From Ramlibacter sp. WS9 (GTDB lineage Bacteria > Pseudomonadota > Gammaproteobacteria > Burkholderiales > Burkholderiaceae_C): a stretch of DNA of 64,000 nucleotides. The stretch spans positions 62,001 to 126,000 of the forward strand of contig NZ_RKMB01000018.1 of assembly GCF_003797765.1 (NCBI RefSeq), given 5' to 3'. Of the stretch, positions 33,215-42,638 are shown one piece after another. The notes beneath the pieces were generated by a model. The model searched no databases, was not told the origin of the DNA, and saw only the letters and a list, made by a program, of their open reading frames with translations. Position 1 is the stretch's first letter. Every line of letters begins with the position of its first letter. A program made the translations under genes and the position numbers.

Positions 33215-34438
33215 ATGACCAACAACCTCAAGAACACCAATCAGCGGCGCGTGTGGACCTCCGTCGGCGTGCTCACCGCACTCACCGCCATTGCCTCCGC
33301 GCTGTTCGGCATCAACAGCCCCTCCGCGCAAGCCACGGCCAGCAACGCGCCACAGGCCACGCCGGTTTCCGTCGCGTCGGTCAGCGAGAGCGAAGTCACG
33401 GCGTGGGACGAGTTCTCGGGCCGCCTGGAAGCCGTCGAGCGGGTGGACGTGCGATCGCGCGTCGCCGGTGCGGTGCAGGCCGTGCATTTCCGCGAAGGCA
33501 CGCTGGTGAAGAAGGGCGACCTGCTGATCACCATCGACCCCGCGCCGTACGCGGCGGACGTCGAACGTGCCGAGGCGCAAGTCGCCGCCGCGCAGGCACG
33601 CGTCACCAATACGCAGAGCGACCATGCGCGCGCCCAGCGCCTGTGGGACGACCGCGCCATCTCGCAGCGCGAGTTCGAAGACAGGCTGAACGCCATGCGC
33701 GAAGCGGAGGCCAACCTGCGCGCGGCGCAGGCGCAGCGGGAAACCACGCGGCTCAACCTCAGCTACACGCAGGTGCGCGCGCCGGTATCGGGCCGCATCG
33801 GCCGGCTGGAAGTGACCGTCGGCAACCTTGTCGCGGCCGGCCCTGGCGCGCCGGTGCTGACCACGTTGGTGTCCGTGAGCCCGATCTACGCCAGCTTCGA
33901 CACCGACGAACAGATCGTCGTGCGCGCTCTGGGCAGCCTGCCCAGCGGCTCCAGCGCGCGGGCGCAGATCGAACGCATCCCCGTGCAGATGGGCACATCG
34001 GCCCAGGCCGACACGCCGTACCAGGGCCATCTGCAACTGATCGACAACCAGGTCGACGCCAAGAGCGGCACCGTGCGCGTGCGCGCGGCCTTCGACAACA
34101 AAGACGGCACGCTCATCCCGGGGCAGTTCGCGCGCATCCGCATGGGCCAGGCGCAGAACGTCAAGGCGCTGCTGGTGAACGAGCGCGCGGTGGGCACCGA
34201 CCAGAACAAGAAGTTCGTGCTGGTGGTGGGAGCCGACAACAAGGCGGAATACCGTGAAGTGACACTGGGCGCATCGGTCAACGGCCTGCGCGTCGTCAAG
34301 TCCGGCCTGAAGACCGGAGAGCGCATCGTCGTCAACGGCTTGCAGCGCGTGCGGCCGGGGGCGCTGGTGCAGCCCAACGCGGTGAGCATGGAAGCCAAGG
34401 CCGAAGTCCCGGCCGCCAAGGCCGCGACCAAGTCCTGA
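33215..34438 (+). CDS. RND efflux periplasmic adaptor (MexE-like)
   Basis: 407 residues of the HlyD/MFP family: an N-terminal membrane anchor, VDVRSRVAGAVQAVHFREGTLVKKGDLL (lipoyl half, about 70-97), a helical hairpin (about 105-170), LNLSYTQVRAPVSGRIG (second lipoyl half), then beta-barrel and membrane-proximal domains. No lipobox, as in MexE. AAGGAAG precedes the ATG. It bridges the inner-membrane pump and the outer-membrane channel encoded by the next two genes. Confidence 0.95.
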   Translation: MTNNLKNTNQRRVWTSVGVLTALTAIASALFGINSPSAQATASNAPQATPVSVASVSESEVTAWDEFSGRLEAVERVDVRSRVAGAVQAVHFREGTLVKKGDLLITIDPAPYAADVERAEAQVAAAQARVTNTQSDHARAQRLWDDRAISQREFEDRLNAMREAEANLRAAQAQRETTRLNLSYTQVRAPVSGRIGRLEVTVGNLVAAGPGAPVLTTLVSVSPIYASFDTDEQIVVRALGSLPSGSSARAQIERIPVQMGTSAQADTPYQGHLQLIDNQVDAKSGTVRVRAAFDNKDGTLIPGQFARIRMGQAQNVKALLVNERAVGTDQNKKFVLVVGADNKAEYREVTLGASVNGLRVVKSGLKTGERIVVNGLQRVRPGALVQPNAVSMEAKAEVPAAKAATKS

Positions 34439-34458
34439 GCGGAGAAAAGAAGAGCAAC

Positions 34459-37400
34459 ATGAATCTCTCCAAATTTTTTATCGACCGGCCGATCTTCGCC
34501 GGCGTGCTGTCGCTGCTGATGTTCCTGGCGGGCCTCATCGCGCTGCGCGGGCTGCCGATCTCTGAGTACCCCGAGGTGGTGCCGCCGTCGGTCGTGGTGC
34601 GCGCGACATACCCCGGCGCCAACCCCAAGGTGATTGCCGAGACCGTGGCCACGCCGCTGGAAGAAGCGATCAACGGCGTCGAGGGCATGCTCTACATGAG
34701 CAGCCAGGCGACGACCGACGGCTTGATGACGCTCAACGTCACCTTCAAGCTGGGCACCGATCCGGACAAGGCGCAGCAGTTGGTGCAGAACCGCGTCTCG
34801 CAAGCCGAGCCGCGCTTGCCCGAGGAAGTACGGCGCCTGGGCGTGACGACGATCAAGAGCTCGCCCGACCTCACCATGGTCGTCCACCTGCTCTCGCCCA
34901 ACAAGCGCTACGACATGACGTACCTGCGCAACTACGCGCTGCTGAACGTCAAGGACCGCCTGGCGCGAGTGCAGGGCGTGGGCGACGTGCAGTTGTTCGG
35001 CTCGGGTGACTACTCGATGCGCGTCTGGCTGGACCCGCAGAAGGTGGCGCAGCGCGGCCTGTCGGCCAGCGACGTGGTGCGCGCGATCCGCGAGCAGAAC
35101 GTGCAAGCCGCCGCCGGTGTCGTCGGCGCATCGCCGGGCGTCAAGGGCATCGACCTGCAGCTGTCGGTCAACGCACAGGGGCGCTTGAACAGCGAAGAAG
35201 AGTTCGGCGACATCATCGTCAAGTCGGACGCCGGCGGTGCGGTGACCCGGCTGCGCGACATCTCGCGCCTCGAGCTGGGTGCTTCGGGGTATTCGCTGCG
35301 CTCGCTGCTGGACAACAAGGACGCCGTGGCCGTGCCGGTGTTCGCCGCGCCCGGCTCCAACGCCATCCAGATCTCCGATGGCGTGCGCGCCACGATGGCG
35401 GAGCTGAAGAAGAACATGCCCGATGGCGTGGACTACGAGATCGTCTACGACCCGACGCAGTTCGTGCGCGCGTCCATCGAGTCGGTGGTTCACACGCTGC
35501 TCGAAGCCATCGCGCTGGTGGTGCTGGTGGTGATCCTGTTCCTGCAGACCTGGCGCGCGTCCATCATTCCGCTGCTGGCCGTGCCGGTGTCGGTGGTGGG
35601 TACGTTCGCGGTGCTGCACCTGCTGGGCTTCTCGATCAATGCGCTCAGCCTGTTCGGGTTGGTGCTGGCGATCGGCATCGTCGTCGATGACGCCATCGTG
35701 GTGGTGGAGAACGTGGAGCGCAACATCGAGGCGGGCCTGTCGCCACGCGATGCAACCTACCGCGCCATGCGCGAGGTATCAGGGCCGATCATCGCCATCG
35801 CACTGGTGCTGGTGGCGGTGTTCGTGCCGCTGGCCTTCATCAGCGGCCTGACCGGGCAGTTCTACCGCCAGTTCGCGGTGACCATTGCCATCTCCACGGT
35901 GATCTCGGCGATCAACTCGCTGACGCTGTCGCCAGCCCTGGCCGCATTGCTGCTTAAAGGCCACGACGCGCCCAAGGACGCGCTGACCCGCGGCATGGAC
36001 AAGGTGTTCGGCCGCTTCTTCGCGGCGTTCAACCGCAACTTCGGCCGCGCCGCCACGGGCTACACGCAGGGCGTGAAGTCCGTGACGTCCCGCAAGGCGC
36101 TGATGCTGGGCATCTACCTGGCACTCGCCGCCGCGACGATGGGGGTGTTCAAGCTGGTGCCCGAGGGCTTCGTGCCGGCGCAAGACAAGCAGTACCTGAT
36201 CGGCTTCGCGCAGTTGCCGGACGGGGCGACGCTGGACCGCACCGAGGAAGTGATCCGCCGCATGAGCGAGATCACGCTCAAGCAGCCGGGCGTCGAGCAC
36301 GCGGTGTCGTTCCCCGGCCTGTCGATCAACGGCTTCACCAACAGCTCCAACGCTGGCATCGTGTTCGCCACGCTCAAGCCGTTCTCCGAACGGCGCGGCG
36401 CGGACCAGAGCGCGGGCGCCATCGCTGGGCAATTGAACGCGCAGTTCGGCCAGTTGCAGGACGCTTTCGTCATGATGTTTCCGCCGCCGCCGGTGCAGGG
36501 CATCGGCACGACCGGCGGCTTCAAGCTGCAGCTGGAAGACCGCGGCTCGCTCGGCTACGAAGCATTGGACGGCGCGCTGAAGGCTTTCATGGCCAAGGCG
36601 TACCAGGCGCCGGAACTGGCAGGACTGTTCTCGAGCTTCCAGCTCAATGTGCCGCAGCTCTACGCCGACATCGACCGCACCAAGGCGCGCCAGCTCGGCG
36701 TGTCGGTGACGGACGTGTTCGACACCATGCAGATCTACCTGGGCAGCCTGTACGCCAATGACTTCAACAAGTTCGGCCGCACGTACTCCGTGCGGGTGCA
36801 GGCCGACGCGCCGTACCGCGCGCGCGCCGAAGACATCGGCCTCTTGAAGGTGCGATCGTCCACCGGCGAGATGGTGCCGTTGTCGGCGCTGATGAACATC
36901 AAGCCCAGCTTCGGCCCCGAGCGCGCCATGCGCTACAACGGCTACCTTTCCGCCGACATCAACGGCGGCCCGGCGCCCGGCTATTCGTCTGGCCAGGCGC
37001 AAGACGCCGTCAAGCGCATCGCCGCAGAGACGCTGCCCCCAGGCATCACCTTCGAATGGACCGACCTGACCTACCAGGAAATCCTGGCCGGCAACTCCGC
37101 GGCCTGGGTGTTCCCGCTGGCGATCCTGCTGGTGTTCCTGGTGCTGGCCGCGCAGTACGAGAGCCTGACGCTGCCGCTATCGATCATCCTCATCGTGCCG
37201 ATGGGCCTGTTGGCGGCGATGACCGGTGTGTGGCTGTCGGGCGGGGAGAGCAACGTCTTCACGCAGATAGGGCTGATGGTGCTGGTGGGGCTGTCGGCGA
37301 AGAACGCGATCCTGATCGTGGAGTTCGCGCGGGAGCTGGAATTTGCGGGACGCACGCCGGTGCAGGCCGCGATCGAGGCTGCGCGCCTGCGCCTGCGCCC

Positions 37401-37716
37401 CATCCTGATGACGTCGCTCGCGTTCGTCATGGGTGTGCTGCCCCTGGTGCTGACCACCGGCGCCGGCGCCGAGATGCGGCAGGCGATGGGCATCGCGGTG
37501 TTCTTCGGGATGATTGGCGTGACGGCGTTCGGGCTGTTCCTCACTCCGGTGTTCTACGTGACGCTGCGCGGGCTCACCGGCAACCGGCCGCTCAAGCTCC
37601 ACGGCGAAGTGCCGCATGTCGAGGCCTTTGCGTCTCCCACTGAACCCACTGAATTCGGCGGCGGTGCCTCGGCTCGCCCGGTGCCCGCTGCTCCCCTGAA
37701 GGCGAACGAATCATGA
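34459..37716 (+). CDS. RND multidrug efflux permease, HAE1 family (MexF-like)
   Basis: 1085 residues, full length. It opens with NLSKFFIDRPIFAGVLSLLM and has twelve TM segments with two large periplasmic loops. The proton-relay aspartates Asp410-Asp411 are in VVDDAIVVVENVERNIE. The closest named type by sequence feel is MexF/BpeF, which exports chloramphenicol, quinolones and trimethoprim; the actual range is unknown. It is 20 bp after the adaptor and overlaps the outer-membrane channel gene by 4 bp. Confidence 0.96.
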   Translation: MNLSKFFIDRPIFAGVLSLLMFLAGLIALRGLPISEYPEVVPPSVVVRATYPGANPKVIAETVATPLEEAINGVEGMLYMSSQATTDGLMTLNVTFKLGTDPDKAQQLVQNRVSQAEPRLPEEVRRLGVTTIKSSPDLTMVVHLLSPNKRYDMTYLRNYALLNVKDRLARVQGVGDVQLFGSGDYSMRVWLDPQKVAQRGLSASDVVRAIREQNVQAAAGVVGASPGVKGIDLQLSVNAQGRLNSEEEFGDIIVKSDAGGAVTRLRDISRLELGASGYSLRSLLDNKDAVAVPVFAAPGSNAIQISDGVRATMAELKKNMPDGVDYEIVYDPTQFVRASIESVVHTLLEAIALVVLVVILFLQTWRASIIPLLAVPVSVVGTFAVLHLLGFSINALSLFGLVLAIGIVVDDAIVVVENVERNIEAGLSPRDATYRAMREVSGPIIAIALVLVAVFVPLAFISGLTGQFYRQFAVTIAISTVISAINSLTLSPALAALLLKGHDAPKDALTRGMDKVFGRFFAAFNRNFGRAATGYTQGVKSVTSRKALMLGIYLALAAATMGVFKLVPEGFVPAQDKQYLIGFAQLPDGATLDRTEEVIRRMSEITLKQPGVEHAVSFPGLSINGFTNSSNAGIVFATLKPFSERRGADQSAGAIAGQLNAQFGQLQDAFVMMFPPPPVQGIGTTGGFKLQLEDRGSLGYEALDGALKAFMAKAYQAPELAGLFSSFQLNVPQLYADIDRTKARQLGVSVTDVFDTMQIYLGSLYANDFNKFGRTYSVRVQADAPYRARAEDIGLLKVRSSTGEMVPLSALMNIKPSFGPERAMRYNGYLSADINGGPAPGYSSGQAQDAVKRIAAETLPPGITFEWTDLTYQEILAGNSAAWVFPLAILLVFLVLAAQYESLTLPLSIILIVPMGLLAAMTGVWLSGGESNVFTQIGLMVLVGLSAKNAILIVEFARELEFAGRTPVQAAIEAARLRLRPILMTSLAFVMGVLPLVLTTGAGAEMRQAMGIAVFFGMIGVTAFGLFLTPVFYVTLRGLTGNRPLKLHGEVPHVEAFASPTEPTEFGGGASARPVPAAPLKANES

Positions 37717-39134
37717 AACAGCATTCATTCCCGGCACGGCATGCGCTGCTGCCTTTGTTGACCGCGTTGGTGTTGGCCGGTTGCGCCACAGCGCCGGCGG
37801 AAATTCCCGCTACTGTCGTGGCGCCGGCTCAGTTCAAGGAAGAGGGCCCGAAGTGGACCGTGGCCGCACCCGCCGAAGCGCGTGACCGCGGTGCCTGGTG
37901 GAAGTCCTTCGCCGACTCCACGCTCGACGGCTTGGTGGAACGCGTCGGCGCCAACAACACCAGCATCCAGGAGGCGGCAGCCCGGCTGGCGCAGGCCCGC
38001 GCGCTGGTGCGCAACGCCAATGCCGACCGCGCGCCGCAGATCGGCGTGGGTGCGGGTGCCAACCGCCAAGCCGGAGCGAACACCGCAGGCGGTGCGACGC
38101 CTTCCACGCTGGGCTCGGCCGGCGTCAATTTTTCGTACGAACTCGACCTGTTCGGCCGTCTCTCGCGCGCCAGCGATGCCGCGGCGCTCGATGCGCAGGC
38201 CCGCGAGGCGCTGCTGCAGAGCACCCGGTTGCTGGTGCAGGCAGAAACTGCGCAAACCTACCTGGCATTGCGGGCGATCGACAGCGAGCGGGCGTTGGTG
38301 CGCGAGACGGTGTCGGCGTACCAAGGCACACTTCGACTCACGCAGCGCCGCCACCAGGCCGGCGACATCGCCGAGCTGGACGTCGCTCGGGTCGAATCCG
38401 AGCTGGCTTCGACGGAGTCCGAAGCGCTGGCGCTGGACCGCAGGCGTGCCGAGCTGGAACATGCGCTGGCCGTGCTGGTCGGTGATGCGGCTTCCAACTT
38501 CTCTCTGGGTGCTGGCGAGTGGAGCACGGCCTTGCCGCAAATCCCGGCAGGTATTCCGGCGACGGTGCTTGCGCGCCGGCCCGACGTATCAGCCGCGCAG
38601 AGCAGCATTCTCGCCGCGCAAGCGCGAGTCGGCGTGGCGAAGGCCGCATGGTTCCCGCAGCTCTCTCTCACTGCTGCAGGCGGCTATGCATCGCCTGAAC
38701 TCGGCGACCTGTTCAAGTGGTCGGCCCGTGCGTGGGGTATCGGCGCCCTGATGTCCCTGCCGATCTTCGACGGCGGCCGGCGCGAAGCCGGCGTGCAAGG
38801 CGCGCAGGCGCAGCTGGACGCCGCGCTGGCGGGCTATCGTGGCCAGGTGCTGGTGGCGTTCAAGGAAGTGGAAGATCAGTTGTCGTCGCTGCGGCTGCTG
38901 CAGGAACAGGCACAGGCGCAAGCTCGCGCCGTGACTTCGGCGAGCCGTGCGACGGTGTTGTCGGAGTCCCGCTATCGCAACGGCATGGACAGCCAGCTGG
39001 AACTGCTGGACGCGCGCCGCAGCGAGTTGCGCAATCGACGGCAAGCGCTGCAGGTCAAGGCCAGTCAGTACCAGGCGACCGTGAGTTTGATCCGGGCGCT
39101 GGGTGGGGGTTGGGAAGTGGCTTCGGCGAAGTAG
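37713..39134 (+). CDS. Outer-membrane efflux channel lipoprotein, NodT/OprN family
   Basis: 473 residues: lipoprotein signal (LVLAGC), then two OEP repeats (about 60-250 and 275-465) with typical heptad-rich helices and YELDLFGRLSRAS. It forms the trimeric TolC-like exit duct for the RND pump. The ATG overlaps the pump stop (ATGA). It is the last gene of the operon; the following 600 bp hold only repeats. Confidence 0.94.
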   Translation: MKQHSFPARHALLPLLTALVLAGCATAPAEIPATVVAPAQFKEEGPKWTVAAPAEARDRGAWWKSFADSTLDGLVERVGANNTSIQEAAARLAQARALVRNANADRAPQIGVGAGANRQAGANTAGGATPSTLGSAGVNFSYELDLFGRLSRASDAAALDAQAREALLQSTRLLVQAETAQTYLALRAIDSERALVRETVSAYQGTLRLTQRRHQAGDIAELDVARVESELASTESEALALDRRRAELEHALAVLVGDAASNFSLGAGEWSTALPQIPAGIPATVLARRPDVSAAQSSILAAQARVGVAKAAWFPQLSLTAAGGYASPELGDLFKWSARAWGIGALMSLPIFDGGRREAGVQGAQAQLDAALAGYRGQVLVAFKEVEDQLSSLRLLQEQAQAQARAVTSASRATVLSESRYRNGMDSQLELLDARRSELRNRRQALQVKASQYQATVSLIRALGGGWEVASAK

Positions 39135-39187
39135 GGCAGAACCAAGAGGAGTGGTGCGCGACGCTCTCTGCGCTCTGAGACCTCGCG

Positions 39188-39444
39188 GCAACGCCGTGCA
39201 CGGCCGGGCCGCGGCGCGATGGCTACGGCGTCCGGCATCGCTTGCTTTCGCAAGCTCCTGCCGGAGTCCCCACGCTGAACGGTCTTGCGGCCCGCGCGGC
39301 ACAACTCGCCTCCGCTACGCTGCGACTCAAACAAGTGCCGCGAGCATGAGACGGTCGCGTCGCAAGCGACGCTGGGCCGCAAGACCGTCCACCGCGGGCG
39401 CCTGGGCTTTATTCGCGCCGCGGCCCGGCCATGCACGGCATTGC
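39188..39444. repeat. Type A terminal-inverted-repeat element, copy 1
   Basis: 257 bp bounded by 32-bp inverted repeats (39188-39219 and 39413-39444, 30 of 32 positions complementary). The interior holds another 15-bp inverted pair (39279-39293 with 39374-39388) and small hairpins. It is nearly identical to the reverse complement of 51575-51829. No credible coding frame. Confidence 0.85.
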
Positions 39445-39537
39445 AGAGAGATGGTGGCGTGCCAGCGGTGGCGTGCTGAAATCCTGGCGACCGACTAAGC
39501 GTTGGCAAGCGACTGGTGGCGCGCTCAGATGGTGGCT

Positions 39538-39664
39538 GCGAAGCTGTGCGTGGGCGGGCTGCGGCGCGAATAAAGCCCGGCGCAGGGGATTCGGTTGGAG
39601 GTGCGCAGCACCGAAGCCGAACGCCGTAACCCTCGCGCCGCAGCCCGCCCACGCACAGCTTCGC
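39538..39664. repeat. Type B element, internally deleted copy
   Basis: 127 bp with perfect 32-bp inverted repeats (39538-39569 and 39633-39664). The interior matches parts of the reverse complement of the full-length type B copy at 51226-51479, with about 127 bp missing. It is separated from the type A copy by a 93-bp spacer (39445-39537) that is related to the spacer of the second cluster. Confidence 0.85.
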
Positions 39665-39700
39665 CGCGAGGTACAGGAATGCGAAGGCGCGAGGCGAACC

Positions 39701-39732
39701 AAGATGGATTGCGGGTCGAGCCCGCAACGACA
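39701..39732. repeat. TGGATTGCGGG palindromic repeat
   Basis: AAGATGGATTGCGGGTCGAG followed by CCCGCAACGACA: the same hairpin family as 31213-31246, here at the 3' side of the DUF4148 gene. Confidence 0.75.
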
Positions 39733-39739
39733 GTCCGTG

Positions 39740-40093
39740 TTACTTCGCCTGAGCCAGCGTCGTGCTGGCGTCGATGGTCCGGCCCTGGCCTTGCGCCAAG
39801 TAGGCGGACCCGCTGTCTTCAGCGTTGAGTGCGGCGACTTCGTTGCGCGACGCCACGTATTCGGCAACCACCTGCTCGCGGGTGGTTGCGCTCTTGAATT
39901 GCTTCAAAGGGTTGTACTGCGTCGACCACGGGTTGACGCCGGCGCGCTTGTACTGCGCGAAGTCGGCCTGCACTTCGACGCGGCTCTTCGACGCGGCGAA
40001 GGGCGTGGTATCCACGGTGATGTCGTCGGCCAGGGCGTTACCGGCGAAGGCGGCAGCGGTGATGGCGAGGATGGATGCGATGTGGCGGGTCAT
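39740..40093 (-). CDS. DUF4148-domain exported protein
   Basis: 117 residues from MTRHIASIL at 40093. A signal peptide (ending GNALAD) is followed by SRVEVQADFAQYKRAGVNPW and TREQVVAEYVASRNEVAALNAEDSGSAYLAQ, the hallmark of DUF4148, a family of small Burkholderiales periplasmic proteins without known function. Upstream AAGGAAGAAACC is a good ribosome site. Confidence 0.88.
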   Translation of the reverse strand: MTRHIASILAITAAAFAGNALADDITVDTTPFAASKSRVEVQADFAQYKRAGVNPWSTQYNPLKQFKSATTREQVVAEYVASRNEVAALNAEDSGSAYLAQGQGRTIDASTTLAQAK

Positions 40094-40207
40094 GGTTTCT
40101 TCCTTCTGGGTTTGATGACCATCAGCAGATGGGCGCCGCCCGCTGCGCGACAAGGCGGCGAATCGTGGACGCCGTGTTTCGAAACCGGAAACAGTCTGCA
40201 GCGCCAC

Positions 40208-40250
40208 TTGACAAGGCGCCTTCTAACACTTAACTTACTGGTTAAGTTAA
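40208..40250 (+). promoter_or_regulatory. Sigma-70 promoter with overlapping operator
   Basis: TTGACA (40208-40213), a 17-bp spacer and TAACTT (40231-40236) form a promoter. A perfect dyad TTAACTTA-N5-TAAGTTAA (40230-40250) covers the -10 and transcription start, 12 bp before the start codon at 40263, so a bound repressor would block initiation. Confidence 0.7.
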
Positions 40251-40262
40251 AAATCACCAGCC

Positions 40263-40880
40263 ATGCGAAAACTGAAACTGGAAATGCAGGTGTCCGCCGA
40301 TGGGTTTGCGGCGGACGATGACGGCGGCACGGACTGGATGGTGTGGAACTGGGGCCCCGAATGGGGCTGGGAGCAGCGGCTGCGCGACTATCACAACGCG
40401 CTGACCACATCGTCCGACTGCATCCTGTTGAGCAGCGCCATGGCGCAGGAGGGTTTCATCCAGCACTGGGAGCAGGTGGCGCGCGATCCGGCGAGCCCGC
40501 AATACGCGTTTGCCCAGCCAATCACGCAGATGCGCAAGGTGGTTTTCAGCCGAAAGCTGCGCGAGGCTCCGTGGCCGCGCGCCGAGCTGGCGCAGGGCGG
40601 CCTGAAGGAAGCGGTCGATGCGCTCAAGCGCGAGCCGGGCAAAGACCTTCTGGCCTACGGCGGGCCGACTTTCGCGTCGTCGTTGCTGGCGGCCGGGCTG
40701 GTGGACGAGTTGCACATCATCCAGAACCCCACGTTTCTGGGGCGCGGCAGGCCGATGTTCAAGGATTTGCGCGCACGCGCCCGGATGGCGTTGCGCGCGG
40801 CACTGCCGTTCGCCTGCGGCGTCGTGGTGCTCTGCTACGTGCCCCAAAGCGCGAGATCAGGCGAGGGCATGCCTGAGTGA
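40263..40880 (+). CDS. RibD-C/dihydrofolate reductase-family protein
   Basis: 205 residues. The family pattern is present: an N-terminal strand KLEMQVSADGFAAD, then KVVFSRKL, GKDLLAYGGPTFASSLLAAGLVDELHIIQNPTFLGRGRPMF. These proteins use the NADPH-binding fold of RibD reductase and DHFR. The physiological substrate is generally unknown. In many bacteria they are paired with ArsR- or MarR-type regulators, which fits the palindromic operator upstream, but no such regulator lies next to it here. It ends 4 bp from the convergent importer operon. Confidence 0.85.
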   Translation: MRKLKLEMQVSADGFAADDDGGTDWMVWNWGPEWGWEQRLRDYHNALTTSSDCILLSSAMAQEGFIQHWEQVARDPASPQYAFAQPITQMRKVVFSRKLREAPWPRAELAQGGLKEAVDALKREPGKDLLAYGGPTFASSLLAAGLVDELHIIQNPTFLGRGRPMFKDLRARARMALRAALPFACGVVVLCYVPQSARSGEGMPE

Positions 40881-40884
40881 CGGA

Positions 40885-41736
40885 CTACTTGATGCCGGCG
40901 CGCATGAAGCTCTGGACGAACTGGCGCTGGAACAGCAGGAAGCCGATCAGGAGCGGTGCCGACGTCATGAGCGTGGCGGCGGTGATGATGGACCAGTCGA
41001 CGCCCTGGTCGACGGAGCTGAACACCTGCAGGCCGACCGTCAACGGCCGGGCCTTCACGCTGTTGGTGATGATCAGCGGCCAGAGGAAGTTGTTCCAGTG
41101 GAAGCTGACCGACACCAGCGCGAAGGCCGTGTAGACCGGCCGCGCCAGCGGCACGTACACGCGCCACAGAATTTGCATCGCGCTCGCGCCTTCCACTCGC
41201 GCCGCTTCGTCCAGCTCCTTGGGGATGCCCATGAAGGTCTGGCGCAAGAGGAAGATGCAGAACGCCGAGGCGAAGTAGGGCAGGCCGATCGCTACCAGCG
41301 TGTCCACCAGGCCGAGCTGCGACATCGTCTTGTAGTTTTCCACGAGCAGGATGTCCGGCATGATCATCAGCTGCACCAGCACCAGGGCGAAGGCCACGTT
41401 CTTGCCGCGGAACTCGTAGCGCGCGAAGGCATAGGCCGCCATCGTCCCCAGCACCACCTGAACCGCCAGGATCATCAGCACGAGCATGGCGGTGTTGAGG
41501 AAGTAGCGGGCGAACGGCGCCGCTTCCCAGGCACGCCGGAAGTTGTCCAGCGTCAGGGGCGCCGTCAGCGAGAAGCGGGTCGAGTATTCGCTGGGATGGA
41601 AGGCCGTCCAGATGGCATACACCAGCGGCAGGATCCACAGGAGCGCCAGCACCCACGCTGCGACGGTGTCGAGCCACGTCGGGTCGTTGTAGACCAGGCG
41701 CCGGGCACCTTCGGCGTGGGGCGCGGTAGCACTCAT
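40885..41736 (-). CDS. ABC importer permease, UgpE/MalG type
   Basis: 283 residues from the ATG at 41736. Six TM helices and the EAA loop ELDEAARVEGASAMQILWRVYVPLARP (about residues 185-210) that docks on the ATPase. Last gene of a four-gene operon (ATPase, binding protein, UgpA-like, UgpE-like). Its start overlaps the preceding permease stop. The set is of the carbohydrate uptake-1 (CUT1) class that includes maltose and glycerol-3-phosphate importers. Confidence 0.92.
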   Translation of the reverse strand: MSATAPHAEGARRLVYNDPTWLDTVAAWVLALLWILPLVYAIWTAFHPSEYSTRFSLTAPLTLDNFRRAWEAAPFARYFLNTAMLVLMILAVQVVLGTMAAYAFARYEFRGKNVAFALVLVQLMIMPDILLVENYKTMSQLGLVDTLVAIGLPYFASAFCIFLLRQTFMGIPKELDEAARVEGASAMQILWRVYVPLARPVYTAFALVSVSFHWNNFLWPLIITNSVKARPLTVGLQVFSSVDQGVDWSIITAATLMTSAPLLIGFLLFQRQFVQSFMRAGIK

Positions 41737-42638
41737 TTGTAATGCACCCGCTTGTCCAGAACGAAGAACTGGAACAGCGCGACGCTCGCCAGCACCACCA
41801 GCAGCACGACGGTGATCGCCGAAGCGTAGGCCGTATCCCAGAATTTGAAACCGACCTCGTACAGGTGATAGAGCAGGAGCGTGGAAGCGTTGTCGGGCCC
41901 GCCACGCGTCAGCACGAATACATGGTCGACCATGCGAAAGCCGTTGATCACCGCGTTGATCAAAACGAACAGCGTGGTCGGCATCAGCAGCGGCCACTGC
42001 ACGCGGCGAAAGAAGTACCAGCGCGACGCGCCTTCGATGGCCGCGGCTTCACGCAGGCTCGGGTTGAGCGTCTGCAGCGCGGCCAGGTAGAAGATCATGA
42101 AGAAGCCGGCTTCCTTCCACACCGCCACCAGCGTGATGCAGGCCAGCGCGGTGCGCTGGTCACCCAGCCAGTTGTGCGAAGGCAGGCCCAGGGCGCCCGT
42201 GATCTGCTCCAGCAACCCGTATTGCGGCGTGTAGAAGAAGAGCCAGATGTTTGCCACCGCGATCATCGGCAACACGGTCGGCGTGAAGTACGCCATGCGC
42301 AGGAACGCACGGCCGGCGATGCGTTCGTTGACCCACAGTGCCATCACCAGCGCGAGCACGATCGACAGCGGGATCGTGGCGCCCGCGAACCACAGGTTGT
42401 TGATGACGGCCTTCCAGAACACCGGGTCTTCGGCCATCGCCCCATAGTTCTCCGCCCCCACCCACACGCCCGGGCGGCTGCCCTTGGGTGTGGAGAAGAA
42501 GCTGTCGATGAAGGTGGCCGCGGCCGGCCAGTGCGTGAACGAGACCAGCAGCACCAGGGCGGGCAACAGCAGCAGCCAGGCGTGGATCGCCTGGTGGCTG
42601 GCCGTGCCGGCGGCGGAGCGTGCCGGCGCCTGCGTCAC
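41733..42638 (-). CDS. ABC importer permease, UgpA/MalF type
   Basis: 301 residues, six TM helices, EAA motif SLREAAAIEGASRWYFFRRVQWPLLMP (about 195-222). The start overlaps the binding-protein stop by 4 bp and its stop overlaps the next permease start, so all three are translationally coupled. Closest in character to UgpA of sn-glycerol-3-phosphate importers, but the ligand is set by the binding protein. Confidence 0.92.
   Translation of the reverse strand: MTQAPARSAAGTASHQAIHAWLLLLPALVLLVSFTHWPAAATFIDSFFSTPKGSRPGVWVGAENYGAMAEDPVFWKAVINNLWFAGATIPLSIVLALVMALWVNERIAGRAFLRMAYFTPTVLPMIAVANIWLFFYTPQYGLLEQITGALGLPSHNWLGDQRTALACITLVAVWKEAGFFMIFYLAALQTLNPSLREAAAIEGASRWYFFRRVQWPLLMPTTLFVLINAVINGFRMVDHVFVLTRGGPDNASTLLLYHLYEVGFKFWDTAYASAITVVLLVVLASVALFQFFVLDKRVHYK

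Noticed and set aside
39103..39867. Several short open frames in the 39.1-39.8 kb repeat region
   Set aside because: They run through palindromic repeats, have no ribosome sites, and appear equally on both strands; the region is repeat, not coding.
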